Shown here piece after piece: positions 9,807 to 18,783 of a stretch of DNA of 64,000 nucleotides (within the stretch, counting starts at the first letter, position 1; every line of letters starts with the position of its first letter). The notes beneath the pieces are model-generated. The model worked only from the letters and a program-made list of their open reading frames with translations, was not told the origin of the DNA and ran no database searches. The DNA comes from Terriglobia bacterium. Its GTDB lineage: Bacteria > Acidobacteriota > Terriglobia > Terriglobales > Acidobacteriaceae. Position numbers and translations under genes: made by a program. The stretch covers positions 372,001 to 436,000 of the forward strand of contig JAIQEU010000004.1 in NCBI GenBank assembly GCA_020073665.1, written 5' to 3'.

Positions 9807-9840
9807 TGCTTTCAGCATCGTTCAATCCTATAAGGACGAT

Positions 9841-11613
9841 CTAAAATCCGACTGCTTTACCGTTATTTCTCTCGTCGCTCGCGCCCAGGCGCTCGCCGGT
9901 TTTCGGATCAATGGCAATGCATTCGCCATCGCTCCAGCGCGGCTCCCAGCTGCTGCCCTCGTCCTGCTCGCCAAACTCAATCTTGTACCCCATGCGCTGC
10001 AGGCTCTTCACCGTGTCGGGCGAAAACCATTGCTCGACGCGCACTTCGTCGGGCAGCCATTGTTGATGAAATCTCGGTGCGTTCACCGCTTCCTGAATGT
10101 CCATGCCATAGTCCACCACGCCTATCAGGATATTGGCTACGGTGCTGATAATGCGGGCCCCGCCGGGCGATCCCAGCACCAGGAACAAATGGCCATCCCG
10201 CACAACCATCGTAGGGGTCATGGACGAGAGCGGCCGCTTGCCGGGACCAATCGCATTCGCCGGGCCCTGGATCAGGCCGTAGACGTTGGGCGTGCCCGGC
10301 TTGGAGGCAAAGTCGTCCATTTCGTCGTTCAGCAGAAAGCCCAATCCGGCGGCGGTAACGCGCGAGCCAAAGTCGTCATTCAAGGTGGTCGTCACGGAGA
10401 CGGCGTTCCCCTCGGCATCAACCACCGAGTAGTGAGTGGTGTGCCCGGGCTCGCGGACCGCAAGCGGTTGCGGATGGGCGGCGGCATAGCTCTCCAGTTC
10501 GCTGAAGATCTGGGGCCGCCGCAGGTCTTTGCTGGAACTGGCGTGCGCTGGGTCAATCGACTCACGCCATGCCTCCCCGTAGCGTTCGTCCACCAGTTGC
10601 GCCACCGGAATCTTGGAGAAATCCGGGTCGCCCAGGAACTCCGCCCGATCGTAGAAGGCGCGCCGGAAGGCCTCTACCGTCAGGTGGATGGCGTCCGCCG
10701 ATCGCTCGCCATACTTGGCCAAGGGGTAGCCTTGGAGAATGTTCAGGATCTCGATCAGCGCAATTCCACCGGAGGAGGGCGGGGGCGCGCTGATAATTTC
10801 GTAACCGCGGTAGCTGCCTCGCACCGGCTCGCGCTCCTTCACTTCATAGTGAGCGAGGTCGTCCGCGGTGATGAGGCCGCCGCCCTTTTGGATGTCCGCC
10901 GCTATTTCGCGTGCCAGAGCGCCGTGGTAAAAACCGTCAGGATTAGCGGCAATCCGTTCCAGCGTTCGAGCCAGTTCTGGCTGCCGCAGCATCTCGCCCT
11001 CGTGGTAATAGTTTCCGTCACGCTGGAAAATGCGCCGCGACTCGGGAAACCCGGCGAGCTTCTTGTCCTGAAAATCGTCCGCATCCTCCCAACTCAGCAC
11101 GAAACCTTCTCGCGCCAGCTTGATCGCTGGAGCCATCACCCGGGCGAGCGGCAGTTTGCCATATTTGGCCTGGGCATACGCCATTCCCGCCACGGAACTG
11201 GGCACAGCAATCGCCCGGTAGCCAATCACGCTGGCGTCAGCAATGACGTTTCCCTGCGCGTCCAGATACATGTTGGCGGTAGCCGCCGCCGGGGCCGTTT
11301 CCCGGTAGTCAATGAAGCGGGTCTTACCATCGGCCATGCGGACGAGCATGAATCCGCCGCCGCCCAGGTTGCCGGCCTGGGGATGGACGACGGCCAAGGC
11401 AAATCCGGTGGCAACGGCTGCGTCCACGGCGTTTCCGCCAGCTTCCATCATTTCCACTCCAGCCCGGGAGGCCAGTTCATGCTCGCTGGCCACCATGGCA
11501 TGGGGCGCATGCGCGGGATGGACCGGCGCCGCTAGCGCGGGGGTGGCCGCGCCCGCCAGGAGAGCTATAAAGACTAGAAAAATGAATGGCTTGCAATCGG
11601 ATCGCATGAGCAC
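9841..11613 (-). CDS. ggt: Gamma-glutamyltransferase
   Basis: Periplasmic Ntn-hydrolase that cleaves or transfers gamma-glutamyl groups (for example glutathione). A signal peptide (FIFLVFIALLAGAATPALA) is present. AGGNAVDAAVATGFALAVVHP and GNLGGGGFMLVR belong to the large subunit. The autoprocessing site lies at TTHYSVVDAEGNAVSVTTT, where the Thr becomes the new N-terminal nucleophile. RPLSSMTPTMV and GSPGGARI follow in the small subunit. 590 aa, usual length. Confidence 0.95.
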   Translation of the reverse strand: MLMRSDCKPFIFLVFIALLAGAATPALAAPVHPAHAPHAMVASEHELASRAGVEMMEAGGNAVDAAVATGFALAVVHPQAGNLGGGGFMLVRMADGKTRFIDYRETAPAAATANMYLDAQGNVIADASVIGYRAIAVPSSVAGMAYAQAKYGKLPLARVMAPAIKLAREGFVLSWEDADDFQDKKLAGFPESRRIFQRDGNYYHEGEMLRQPELARTLERIAANPDGFYHGALAREIAADIQKGGGLITADDLAHYEVKEREPVRGSYRGYEIISAPPPSSGGIALIEILNILQGYPLAKYGERSADAIHLTVEAFRRAFYDRAEFLGDPDFSKIPVAQLVDERYGEAWRESIDPAHASSSKDLRRPQIFSELESYAAAHPQPLAVREPGHTTHYSVVDAEGNAVSVTTTLNDDFGSRVTAAGLGFLLNDEMDDFASKPGTPNVYGLIQGPANAIGPGKRPLSSMTPTMVVRDGHLFLVLGSPGGARIISTVANILIGVVDYGMDIQEAVNAPRFHQQWLPDEVRVEQWFSPDTVKSLQRMGYKIEFGEQDEGSSWEPRWSDGECIAIDPKTGERLGASDERNNGKAVGF

Positions 11614-11700
11614 CGAGGCTGTTTCAGGCTCAGAAAACGAGCTCTGGGCAGACTTCTGAGGCTAGCTGATGGGTTGGCGGGAGTCAAATCGGATGGGGTG

Positions 11701-11822
11701 GCAGGGCGCACGTCGCGGGCGGCAGGCTCGCAGACGTAGGGACAGCCGCCCCGGCTGTCCAGCCGAACTGAATGCTCGGCAAGGCAGTGTCGATGAGGGC
11801 GGGGTTGCCACCTGCGCCCTGC
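11701..11822. repeat. Nested inverted repeat between yjbR-like gene and ggt
   Basis: Outer arms GCAGGGCGCA (11701-11710) and TGCGCCCTGC (11813-11822) enclose a tight hairpin GGACAGCCG-CCC-CGGCTGTCC (11740-11760, 9-bp stem). The inner GGACAGCC/GGCTGTCC hairpin looks like a dispersed repeat rather than a terminator, as no U-run follows on either strand. Confidence 0.6.
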
Positions 11823-11833
11823 CGCCTGCGACC

Positions 11834-12208
11834 TTACTTCCCGCGCTTCTTACTTTTCTTGCGCTGTCGGTCCGCTCCACGCCCCGCAACCTTCGCCTTG
11901 GCAACCACCATCTCGTACGACTGGCGGACCAGTTCTTTCAGCTCCGCATCTTGCAAAACATCCAGTCCGCCCAAGCGTACCCGCTTGTAGCGGCCGACGT
12001 ACGGCGCGGGATTGATCCCTTCCCGCTCCACCAGTTCGGCGAACGTCTCCGGTGTGCACTTGAAAGTAAGGCCCCGGGGCAGGGTGCTCAGGCTAACGGC
12101 AGCAAAGATCTTGCCGTTCACTTTGAAGCAGAGATCGTCGGGCCACGGCATGTCTTCGGCGGCTTGGGAGAACGAGAGGCAGTAGCGGCGTAGGGCTTCG
12201 ACGTCCAT
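11834..12208 (-). CDS. MmcQ/YjbR family protein
   Basis: 124 aa from the ATG at 12206-12208; the longer frame would read into a palindromic repeat, so that start is rejected. The fold signature is MDVEALRRYCLSFSQAAEDMPWPDDLCFKV... with KIFAAVS and a central LTFKC, as in YjbR-like proteins whose cyc-type fold resembles DNA-binding domains. The C-terminus is strongly basic (KSKKRGK). The biological role of the family is poorly defined. Confidence 0.85.
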   Translation of the reverse strand: MDVEALRRYCLSFSQAAEDMPWPDDLCFKVNGKIFAAVSLSTLPRGLTFKCTPETFAELVEREGINPAPYVGRYKRVRLGGLDVLQDAELKELVRQSYEMVVAKAKVAGRGADRQRKKSKKRGK

Positions 12209-12215
12209 GGTTAGT

Positions 12216-12301
12216 TTTTGTAATGAAGTAATCGGGTAATGTTGGTCCCCATTTCCACGGGATTCTAAATTACCCGATTGCAAAATTACTTAATTACAAA
12301 A
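12216..12301. repeat. Palindromic intergenic repeat, element C
   Basis: Left arm TTTTGTAATGAAGTAATCGG with GTAAT (12216-12240) pairs with ATTACCCGATT (12269-12279) and ACTTAATTACAAAA (12288-12301), interrupted by an 8-nt insert GCAAAATT. It overlaps the stop codon of the GNAT gene upstream. The words ATTACCC(G/A)ATT and AATTACA(A/C)AAT are shared with element B. Confidence 0.7.
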
Positions 12302-13112
12302 TCTTCTTCACCACCGTCGCCTTGCTGTAGGCCAGGCGAAAACCCAGTCGCTCGGCGTTGCGTTGCGACGTCGTCCCTCCCCGGGTCACAATCACGGCCA
12401 GGTCGCATCCGGCTTGAGCGGCAAGCTGGAGACGAAAACCCAGCAGCGCCGTCTGGATGCCGCGTCCGCGAAACTCGGGCAGGGTCCCGGCGCCGAACAG
12501 CGCCAGTACCTTGTGCTCCGGAATGACCAACCCTGCGCCCACCCCCACCGCCTGGCCTTCGACCGAAGCCACAAACGAGATCGATCCCGGGAACTGATAG
12601 TTCGGCATGAGCATTGTCTCGAACCCTTCGGGCGGAACTCCGTACTCCGCGAAACAGCGGGCAACGATGGCGGCAAACGTGTCCGCCTCCTCCGGACCGC
12701 CGCGACGGATGTACACTCCGGGCGGGGCGGGAGGCGGGCCTTCTCCAGTCCGCAAGCGCCGCCAGAGCACGTTGTTTAGTTCCGCCAGAGCATACCCGCG
12801 CTGCTTGAAAACCTCGAGCAACTCAGGATCGTGCAAAGGACAGATGTCCACCTGGGCCGGCGCATGGTGGGAGTGGTAGAACGCCTCCACGCGGCCTATG
12901 TCTTCACGGGTGAATGGCCGGTCAAGGCCCAATCCCGTGGCCCTTCCAATAGGCGAGCCGAGCCCGGCAAAGATCATGTGCCCGCCGCAGATTTTCTCCA
13001 CCGCAGCGCCCACTTCCGGCCTCAGTTTCTGATAAGCCAAGGCGTAGTGCACCTGCGGCATCTCCTCCGCCGCTTCCAGACGGCGAGCCAGTGCTTTGTC
13101 CACGAATTCCAT
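12294..13112 (-). CDS. GNAT-family N-acetyltransferase
   Basis: 272 aa. The C-terminal half carries the acetyl-CoA binding signature around GAGTLPEFRGRGIQTALLG followed by a beta strand and NAERLGFRLAYSKATVVKK. The N-terminal 130 residues form a second, diverged GNAT-like half. Substrate unknown. The stop codon lies inside palindromic element C. A gap of about 280 bp upstream (13113-13395) has only short TCAGCTGTCAGC-type repeats. Confidence 0.85.
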   Translation of the reverse strand: MEFVDKALARRLEAAEEMPQVHYALAYQKLRPEVGAAVEKICGGHMIFAGLGSPIGRATGLGLDRPFTREDIGRVEAFYHSHHAPAQVDICPLHDPELLEVFKQRGYALAELNNVLWRRLRTGEGPPPAPPGVYIRRGGPEEADTFAAIVARCFAEYGVPPEGFETMLMPNYQFPGSISFVASVEGQAVGVGAGLVIPEHKVLALFGAGTLPEFRGRGIQTALLGFRLQLAAQAGCDLAVIVTRGGTTSQRNAERLGFRLAYSKATVVKKIL

Positions 13113-13395
13113 GGAGAATCCTTTCTGATTGTAAGAAGAATGGAATCGAAGGGAGACATGTCAGCCGCAATGTCACCCGTTCGCAACCAGCAGATTTAGA
13201 GGACGGCAGTCATAGGCAGAAGAGGAGAGTACACGTAGTTCAGATCAATTTCAAGAAACGCTATCAGCTGTCAGCTTTCAGCCATCACTAACGGCCTTTG
13301 GACGGCAGACATTTTCAATCGCCAATCTTCGATTAGAAACGTCGCCAACAGAGAGTTCTGCCGCTGGGTTCTACGAGAGCTGAGAGCGACTTTCC

Positions 13396-14541
13396 CTACA
13401 CCTGTTCCCTTGCCTCGCCCAGCGTCACCGACACGTCCATTTTTCTTTTGCCGCGGTAGATGGTGACCTTCACGGTGTCGCCGGAACGATGATTGTTCAT
13501 CACCCGGGACAGGTCCTGCTGATTCTGGATCTCCTGGCCGTCCACGGCGACGATCAAGTCTCCGCCCAGCATGACTGGAATATTGCCGATGTAGGCACGC
13601 TCGGTGCCAGCGCGAAGGCCAGCCTGCTCAGCGGCGCTGCCCGGCACTACTTGCACGATCAGCAAACCGTAATCTGCGGGAAGGCCGCCCATCTGATCTG
13701 CCAGTTCAGGATCAATCGGGATGGTACGCACGCCCAGCGCCGGACGCCGTACTCGGCCCAGGGTTACCAGGTCGTTGAGCACCGCCTTGGCGGTATTGAT
13801 GGGAATGGCAAAGCCGATGCCGGCGCTCTGTCCCACGCTGGACGCGATCATGGTGTTGATGCCGATTACATCGCCATGCCAGTTCAGCAGCGGCCCGCCG
13901 GAATTGCCGGGATTGATGGCGGCATCGGTCTGGATGGCTTCATCAATGGTCATGCCATCCGGTTCCTGCACGGAGCGAATGGAGCTCACAATCCCGCTGG
14001 TCAGGGTGCCGCTCAACCCAAACGGATTGCCGATGGCATAGACCTTCTGCCCCACCTGCAAATTACGTGAGTCGCCCAGCACCATGGGAGTGAGGTCGGG
14101 GGCCTTGATCTGGACAATGGCCAGGTCGTGCTGGCGGTCGGTACCAACGATCGTGGCCCGGTACTTCTTGCGGTTGTGCAGTGTCACCTCGACCTGGCGA
14201 GCGTTCTCGATGACGTGAAAGTTGGTGAGGATGTGGCCATCTTTGTCGATGATGAAGCCCGAGCCTTGGCCTTCCTGCGGGACCAGCCCGTAGAAGAAAT
14301 CAAAGGCCACGGCGCGCGAGGTGATGTTGACTACCGACTGAATGTTCCGCTTGTAGACGTCGATGTTGTTCTGCTCGTCGGCGTCGGCGGGGTTGCTGCT
14401 GGCCGCTTCGGTGATTTCCACTTTGCTGCTGGGCTGGCCCAGCCAGTTCGTCAGTTTCAGACGGCCTGAATTCGCTGTGGTGAAATAAAAAAACGCACCG
14501 GCGATTATCATCGCGAGAAAAACAGGACGTATTAGTTTCAT
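13396..14541 (-). CDS. HtrA/DegP-type trypsin-like serine protease with PDZ domain
   Basis: Envelope protease and chaperone for misfolded proteins. One N-terminal membrane segment (VFLAMIIAGAFFYFTTA) anchors it. The catalytic triad is visible: His in LTNFHVIEN, Asp in HDLAIVQI, Ser in NPGNSGGPLL. One PDZ domain follows at about residues 285-375 (AGLRAGTERAYIG, GDLIVAVDGQEI). 381 aa with a single PDZ resembles the DegS/HhoA type. Located upstream of coaE on the minus strand. Confidence 0.94.
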   Translation of the reverse strand: MKLIRPVFLAMIIAGAFFYFTTANSGRLKLTNWLGQPSSKVEITEAASSNPADADEQNNIDVYKRNIQSVVNITSRAVAFDFFYGLVPQEGQGSGFIIDKDGHILTNFHVIENARQVEVTLHNRKKYRATIVGTDRQHDLAIVQIKAPDLTPMVLGDSRNLQVGQKVYAIGNPFGLSGTLTSGIVSSIRSVQEPDGMTIDEAIQTDAAINPGNSGGPLLNWHGDVIGINTMIASSVGQSAGIGFAIPINTAKAVLNDLVTLGRVRRPALGVRTIPIDPELADQMGGLPADYGLLIVQVVPGSAAEQAGLRAGTERAYIGNIPVMLGGDLIVAVDGQEIQNQQDLSRVMNNHRSGDTVKVTIYRGKRKMDVSVTLGEAREQV

Positions 14542-14648
14542 GGTTCTGGACCCTTGTTTACGGATTTAATTTTGAATGACCCAAGCCTTGCCGCTCCTAG
14601 TCGTCCGTCGTCAGCAAAACCTGAAGACTGACGACCGCCCTAAGGCAG

Positions 14649-15296
14649 TTAAGCGTTCTTTCGCGCTTCGGCCCTTAACTTCGTGTACACCGCCTGTACC
14701 TGCTTCCGGGTTTCGTCCAGCGATCCGGAGTTGTCAATGACGTAGTCGGCGGCCTTGACTTTCTCTTCATCGGGCAACTGCGCCGCCATCCGCCGCATGA
14801 CCTCGTGCCGGGCGGCTTGCTCATCTACTTGGATGCGGCCAGCCCAGCGCTGGACGCGCTGCTCGGGACGGCAGGTCACCACCACCAGGCGGTCAAAACG
14901 TGGACCGGCGCCCGCTTCCAGAATCAGGGCGGCTTCCACGATGGCAATGGCCTGAGGGTCGCGGCGGCCGACCTCCTCCATCCAATCCTCCTGCCTTTGA
15001 ATTACGGCAGGATGCACGATCCGGTTCAATTCTTCGACGCGCGAGCGGGTATTTCCGGTAGCACCCTGCGGCTCGAAAGCGGCCTCCGCCAACCGAGCCC
15101 GGTTTAGGGTGCCATCCGGATTCAGGATTCCCGGGCCAAAATGCTTTACCACTGCGGCGTAGACGGCCTCCCCCGGCTGCATAAGCCGGTGGGCGATGTT
15201 GTCGGCCTGGACCAGGTAGGCGCCCAAGCCCACGAACATTTCGCCCACCACGGATTTACCCGCGGCGATACCGCCGGTCAGGCCGACCTTCAGCAA
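14649..15296 (-). CDS. coaE: Dephospho-CoA kinase
   Basis: Last step of coenzyme A synthesis, cytoplasmic. The P-loop MLKVGLTGGIAAGKSVV is at the N-terminus. QADNIAHRLMQPGEAVY and a VEAALILEAGAGPRFDRLVVVTC segment follow, with the lid region RMAAQLPDEEK and VIDNSG. 215 aa, usual size. Lies between htrA-like protease and folD. Confidence 0.95.
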   Translation of the reverse strand: MLKVGLTGGIAAGKSVVGEMFVGLGAYLVQADNIAHRLMQPGEAVYAAVVKHFGPGILNPDGTLNRARLAEAAFEPQGATGNTRSRVEELNRIVHPAVIQRQEDWMEEVGRRDPQAIAIVEAALILEAGAGPRFDRLVVVTCRPEQRVQRWAGRIQVDEQAARHEVMRRMAAQLPDEEKVKAADYVIDNSGSLDETRKQVQAVYTKLRAEARKNA

Positions 15297-15342
15297 GCTG
15301 GCCTCGCCGATTTCGTATTTTCAGCAAACCCCATAAAACCAT

Positions 15343-15434
15343 TTCACCACGGAGATACAGAGGCACAGAGAAAGCAATCTCTGGTCTTTTTTTCTTCTTT
15401 CTTCTTCTCTGTGTCTCTGTGCCTCTGTGGTGAA
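15343..15434. repeat. CACAGAG-type inverted repeat between folD and coaE
   Basis: The left arm TTCACCACGGAGATACAGAG with GCACAGAG pairs with the right arm CTCTGTGTCTCTGTGCCTCT with GTGGTGAA; 28 positions, 4 mismatches. The arms are made of a short-period (A)CACAGAG word. The loop is pyrimidine-rich. On the minus strand it lies between folD and coaE. Similar CACCACAGAGGCACAGAGAC elements occur in several soil phyla, from memory. Confidence 0.75.
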
Positions 15435-15440
15435 AAAGAT

Positions 15441-16382
15441 TCAGGCTTTAGCTAACTCGGGCACGCGCTTTCCCCTTCGTAGTTTCGCCGCCCGCACCGT
15501 GTTCACCATCAGCATGGCGATGGTCAGCGGGCCCACGCCGCCGGGCACCGGGGTAATCGCTCCCGCAATTTCCGCGACCTCGGGATGAACGTCGCCCACC
15601 AGGGTAGAGCCCTTCGTCCTGAACGTCTCTTCACGCTTGGCATTTCCCGCGAATAAGCGATCGAACTCGGCGCGCTCGGTGACTTTGTTCATGCCCACAT
15701 CAATCACGGTGGCGCCCGGACGCACAAAATCGCGGGTCACCATGCCGGCCCGCCCAATGGCCGCGACCAGGATATCGGCGCGACGGCATACTCCCGGCAG
15801 ATCGCGGGTCTTGGAGTGGCAGACGGTCACGGTGGCATTGCCATTGATCAGCAACATCGCCGTGGGCTTGCCCACAATGTCGCTGCGTCCCACCACTACC
15901 GCTTCCTGGCCAGCAATCGGGATGTTGCTCCGCTTCAGGATCTCGATGATTCCCTCCGGCGTGCAGGGCACCAGCCCTGGCCGCTGCGTTGACAGGAAGC
16001 CGACGTTGACCGGGTGAAAACCGTCTACGTCCTTCGCCGGGTCCACCGCCATCAAGATCTTCTTGGCGTCCACCTGCGAAGGCAGCGGCAGTTGCACTAG
16101 GATGCCGTCGATTTCGTCCCGCCGGTTCAGGTCGAGCACCAACTCCAGCAAGGCCTCCGTGCTGATATTGTCGGGCGGGGTGTGCTTTTCGCTGTACACA
16201 CCCACTTCCTCGCAACTCTTTACTTTGCCCCGAACATAGATTTCCGAGGCCGGGTTATTGCCGACCAGGATCACAGCCAGGCCCGGCCGCATGCCCGCGG
16301 CGGTCAACGTCTTTACTTCGGCGGCGACTTCTCCGCGGATATCGCTGGCGATCTTGTTGCCGTCCAGAATGATGGCGGACAT
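15441..16382 (-). CDS. folD: Bifunctional methylenetetrahydrofolate dehydrogenase/cyclohydrolase
   Basis: Interconverts methylene-, methenyl- and formyl-tetrahydrofolate. 313 aa from MSAIILDGNKIASDIRGEV; the frame extends 12 codons upstream without support. Motifs seen: VGNNPASEIYVRGKVKSCEE with the catalytic Tyr/Lys, VQLPLPSQVDAKKIL, the NAD(P) loop VVVGRSDIVGKP, and TPVPGGVGPLTIAMLM near the end. Confidence 0.96.
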   Translation of the reverse strand: MSAIILDGNKIASDIRGEVAAEVKTLTAAGMRPGLAVILVGNNPASEIYVRGKVKSCEEVGVYSEKHTPPDNISTEALLELVLDLNRRDEIDGILVQLPLPSQVDAKKILMAVDPAKDVDGFHPVNVGFLSTQRPGLVPCTPEGIIEILKRSNIPIAGQEAVVVGRSDIVGKPTAMLLINGNATVTVCHSKTRDLPGVCRRADILVAAIGRAGMVTRDFVRPGATVIDVGMNKVTERAEFDRLFAGNAKREETFRTKGSTLVGDVHPEVAEIAGAITPVPGGVGPLTIAMLMVNTVRAAKLRRGKRVPELAKA

Positions 16383-16489
16383 GGCACCTCGTTGGTCAGT
16401 GGAGTGATCGAACCACAAATTTTATCGTAACCGGCGTTTCGTTGCTGTGATGGCTCTACGATGCTCCCTGCGGTTCGGCAAGGTGTAGA

Positions 16490-16669
16490 ATGCGCCGCAT
16501 GATCTCCCAAGACCTGCTGGACATGCTGGTATGCCCGGTCTGCAAGAAGCCGTTGGTGCTCAAGGACGGCGGGCAAAGCCTGAAGTGCGGGGAGTGCCGT
16601 CGCGTGTACGCCATCCGGGACAACATTCCCAATTTCTTGGTCGACCAGGCGGTCATCGACCCCTCTTGA
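16490..16669 (+). CDS. Trm112-family zinc-ribbon protein (short)
   Basis: A 59-residue frame reading MRRMISQDLLDMLVCPVC..., with CPVC at about 18-21 and CGEC in the second half (four Cys, zinc ribbon), then VYAIRDNIPNFLVDQA. This is the standard bacterial Trm112/YcaR-type small protein. An alternative start is the ATG at 16499. Divergent from folD with about 107 bp between starts. Followed by a GC-rich hairpin at 16694-16710. Confidence 0.85.
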   Translation: MRRMISQDLLDMLVCPVCKKPLVLKDGGQSLKCGECRRVYAIRDNIPNFLVDQAVIDPS

Positions 16670-16693
16670 AGTGGGTCTTTTGAGCCAGTCGTT

Positions 16694-16710
16694 AAGGGGC
16701 CACGCCCCTT
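16694..16710 (+). terminator. Hairpin after the Trm112-like gene
   Basis: AAGGGGC-CAC-GCCCCTT, 7-bp perfect stem, 25 nt after the stop. Only two further T residues follow the stem, so termination is plausible but weak. Confidence 0.35.
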
Positions 16711-16952
16711 TCCGTCCCAGAACGACACAACGTGTCACTTTCGAGACTGTGTCTGGCCCCTTGCCGCAACCCCTTCCGTGAAAAGAGTTGCCTGCAACCC
16801 CATGGTTTTATAAGGGCTTTATGAAACCAAACCGCTCCTCCGCACGTATACCAGGATAGGGTTGGACTCCGGCAATTGAATTGCATGCAACTTAGCAGGC
16901 ACTCGGTGAGTCTAATACCCAAAGGAAGTAACGGTCGGAGGTGATGACGGCC

Positions 16953-17183
16953 ATGAAAGAGAGATTTTCCACTACCGAATTGACGGCGTTGCGGAACGAT
17001 TTGCTGCAAGGTGGGCTAATCGACTCCCGCGAGGCCGCCGAGTTGTTGCAGGTATTCCTTATGGGTAGAGGCTACGGGGTATCGCCACAAGCGGCCCTGG
17101 ATGCGGCTGGCCGGGTCGAGATGGCCGGCTGCGCCTTACCCGTGCTGCAGCTTGAACTGGAGAACCTGGCGTTAGTCATGTAG
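16953..17183 (+). CDS. Small hypothetical protein
   Basis: 76 aa starting MKERFSTTELTALRNDLL. The ATG at 16953 is preferred over GTG 16941/ATG 16944 because GGAGG (16937-16941) is 11 nt before it, while the others overlap the site. Predicted to be mostly helical, with two helix-turn segments (REAAELLQVFLMGRGYG and PQAALDAAGRVEMAG). I know no family. It is followed at once by a structured region and an intrinsic terminator. Confidence 0.5.
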   Translation: MKERFSTTELTALRNDLLQGGLIDSREAAELLQVFLMGRGYGVSPQAALDAAGRVEMAGCALPVLQLELENLALVM

Positions 17184-17189
17184 CGGTGA

Positions 17190-17298
17190 CAAACGGCGCA
17201 GGCCGCCACCCCGGGCGACGCGGTTAAAAGCCCAGGTGGACAAGAAATCTCGGGGACCCCAGAACCAAGTCGTTCCCCGCAGGTGGTGAGTAGAAATG
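17190..17298 (+). ncRNA. Possible structured RNA or structured 3' UTR
   Basis: Between the small gene's stop and the terminator, two helices can be drawn: CCACC..GGGC with GCCC.GGTGG, and CGGGGA with TCCCCG enclosing a purine-rich loop. No known RNA class fits what I see (not SRP, tmRNA, RNase P or 6S). Either a 3' UTR structure or a small RNA. Confidence 0.3.
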
Positions 17299-17328
17299 AG
17301 CCGGGCAAACCAGCCTGGCTTATTTTTT
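17299..17328 (+). terminator. Intrinsic terminator
   Basis: AGCCGGGC-AAACCA-GCCTGGCT (8-bp stem with one G-U pair) followed by TATTTTTT. Good rho-independent terminator, ending the small gene and/or structured RNA upstream. Confidence 0.8.
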
Positions 17329-17503
17329 GAGAACAACTCCTAGCTACCAGCTTCCAGCCCCCGTTTCTCGCAAGCTCATGCTTTCGCTTCGAATCGGTTA
17401 TCCTGAATCGGTCATCCAGCCCGCGCGGAGTGTAGATGTTGCCAGGAGCTAGAGGCTAGTAGTTGAGCTTTGTGGCTCTCTCCCGCGCTCGCACTGGCAA
17501 ACG

Positions 17504-18769
17504 ATGCTCCGAGGCAAACTGAAGCCCTACATCTTCATGGTGCTGGCCGCGCTGGTGATCCGGCTGGCGGTGATGGGGTTCCTGTACCCAGAGCAACTGG
17601 ATCCGGAACGCGACCACTGGAGATTCGGCTACGAGACGGGGAGAATCGCGCGCTCGATTGTGACCGGCCAAGGTTTCAGCAGCCCTCTGTTTGCGTATAC
17701 CGGGCCGACCGCGTGGATGACTCCGGTCTATCCCTACATGGTCGCGGGCGTATTCAAGGTGTTCGGGATTTACACCACGACTTCCGCCTTCGTGCTGCTT
17801 TCTCTGAACGCCCTGATTTCGGCGCTGAACTGCCTGCCGATCGTCTTCTTTGCGCGAAGATGTTTTGGCGATCGCACTGGCCGGTGGGCCGGGTGGACGT
17901 GGGCGTTATTTCCCTATGCCATTTACTTTCCGGTAGAACGCATCTGGGAAACCTGGCTGGCGACTTTGCTGCTGAGCGTACTGTTCCTGATGGCGTTGAG
18001 GCTTGAGGAAACATCACCGTTTCGGGAGTGGATTGGATTCGGTCTGCTTTGGGGCGTGGCGGCGCTCACCAGCCCGTCGATGCTTGCCGTGCTGCCATTC
18101 ATGGGCGGGTGGATTTGCTATCGCCTCTACCGGCGCGGGCAGCGCTGGTTCGTCCCCGGCACGGTGGCGGCGCTGGTGTTTTTTGCAGTGATCTCGCCCT
18201 GGTTCATCCGCAACTATCGTGCGTTCCACCAGTTCGTGCCCTTCCGCGACAACATGGGGCTGGTGCTGCGACTGGGGACCAAAGGCGCTGCGACCAACAC
18301 GCATTGGGCGGTTTACGAGCTTGGCCCCTGGCACAACGACGCGGAGTGGCAGGAGTTCTTGCGCCTCGGCGAGTTGGGCTACATGGCCAAGAAAAAGCAG
18401 CAAGCGGTAGAAGCGGTGGCCGCAGACCCGGGGTGGTATGTGTGGACGTCGTTGCGGCGGGCGGTGTTCTTGTGGACGGGATACTGGAGCTTCGATCGCG
18501 ACTACCTGGCTGAGGAACCGCTCGATCCGCTCAACATCGTATTCTGCACCAGTTTTACGGTTCTGGCGATGTTTGGCCTTTGGCGAGCCTTCCAAAAGGA
18601 CGCTGGCGTAGCCATGCTTTACGCTCTCGTGCTGTTCTTTTTTCCCGTCATTTACTACATCACTAGCCCGGAGGTGTATTATCGCCGGCCCATTGACCCC
18701 ATGATGGTGGTGCTTGCGGTATACGCGGTCAGTCGGTGGAGAGACTCAGCGCAGGATGCAAGAGCCTAG
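17504..18769 (+). CDS. Multi-pass membrane glycosyltransferase (GT39/83-like)
   Basis: 421 aa, about nine to ten hydrophobic segments. The first loop after TM1 carries DPERDHWRFGYETGRIARSI and then PTAWMTPVYPYMVAGVFKVFG; the acidic first loop and the aromatic Pro-rich segment are typical of lipid-linked-sugar glycosyltransferases of the PMT/ArnT-type. YRRPIDPMMVVLAVYAVSRW ends the last helix. Likely transfers sugars to lipid or protein at the outer face of the inner membrane. Acceptor unknown. Confidence 0.75.
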   Translation: MLRGKLKPYIFMVLAALVIRLAVMGFLYPEQLDPERDHWRFGYETGRIARSIVTGQGFSSPLFAYTGPTAWMTPVYPYMVAGVFKVFGIYTTTSAFVLLSLNALISALNCLPIVFFARRCFGDRTGRWAGWTWALFPYAIYFPVERIWETWLATLLLSVLFLMALRLEETSPFREWIGFGLLWGVAALTSPSMLAVLPFMGGWICYRLYRRGQRWFVPGTVAALVFFAVISPWFIRNYRAFHQFVPFRDNMGLVLRLGTKGAATNTHWAVYELGPWHNDAEWQEFLRLGELGYMAKKKQQAVEAVAADPGWYVWTSLRRAVFLWTGYWSFDRDYLAEEPLDPLNIVFCTSFTVLAMFGLWRAFQKDAGVAMLYALVLFFFPVIYYITSPEVYYRRPIDPMMVVLAVYAVSRWRDSAQDARA

Positions 18770-18783
18770 GCACTCGCCGGGGA

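Noticed and set aside
9799-11535. Plus-strand open frame of 578 codons
   Set aside because: Antisense shadow of ggt; the minus strand has all family motifs.
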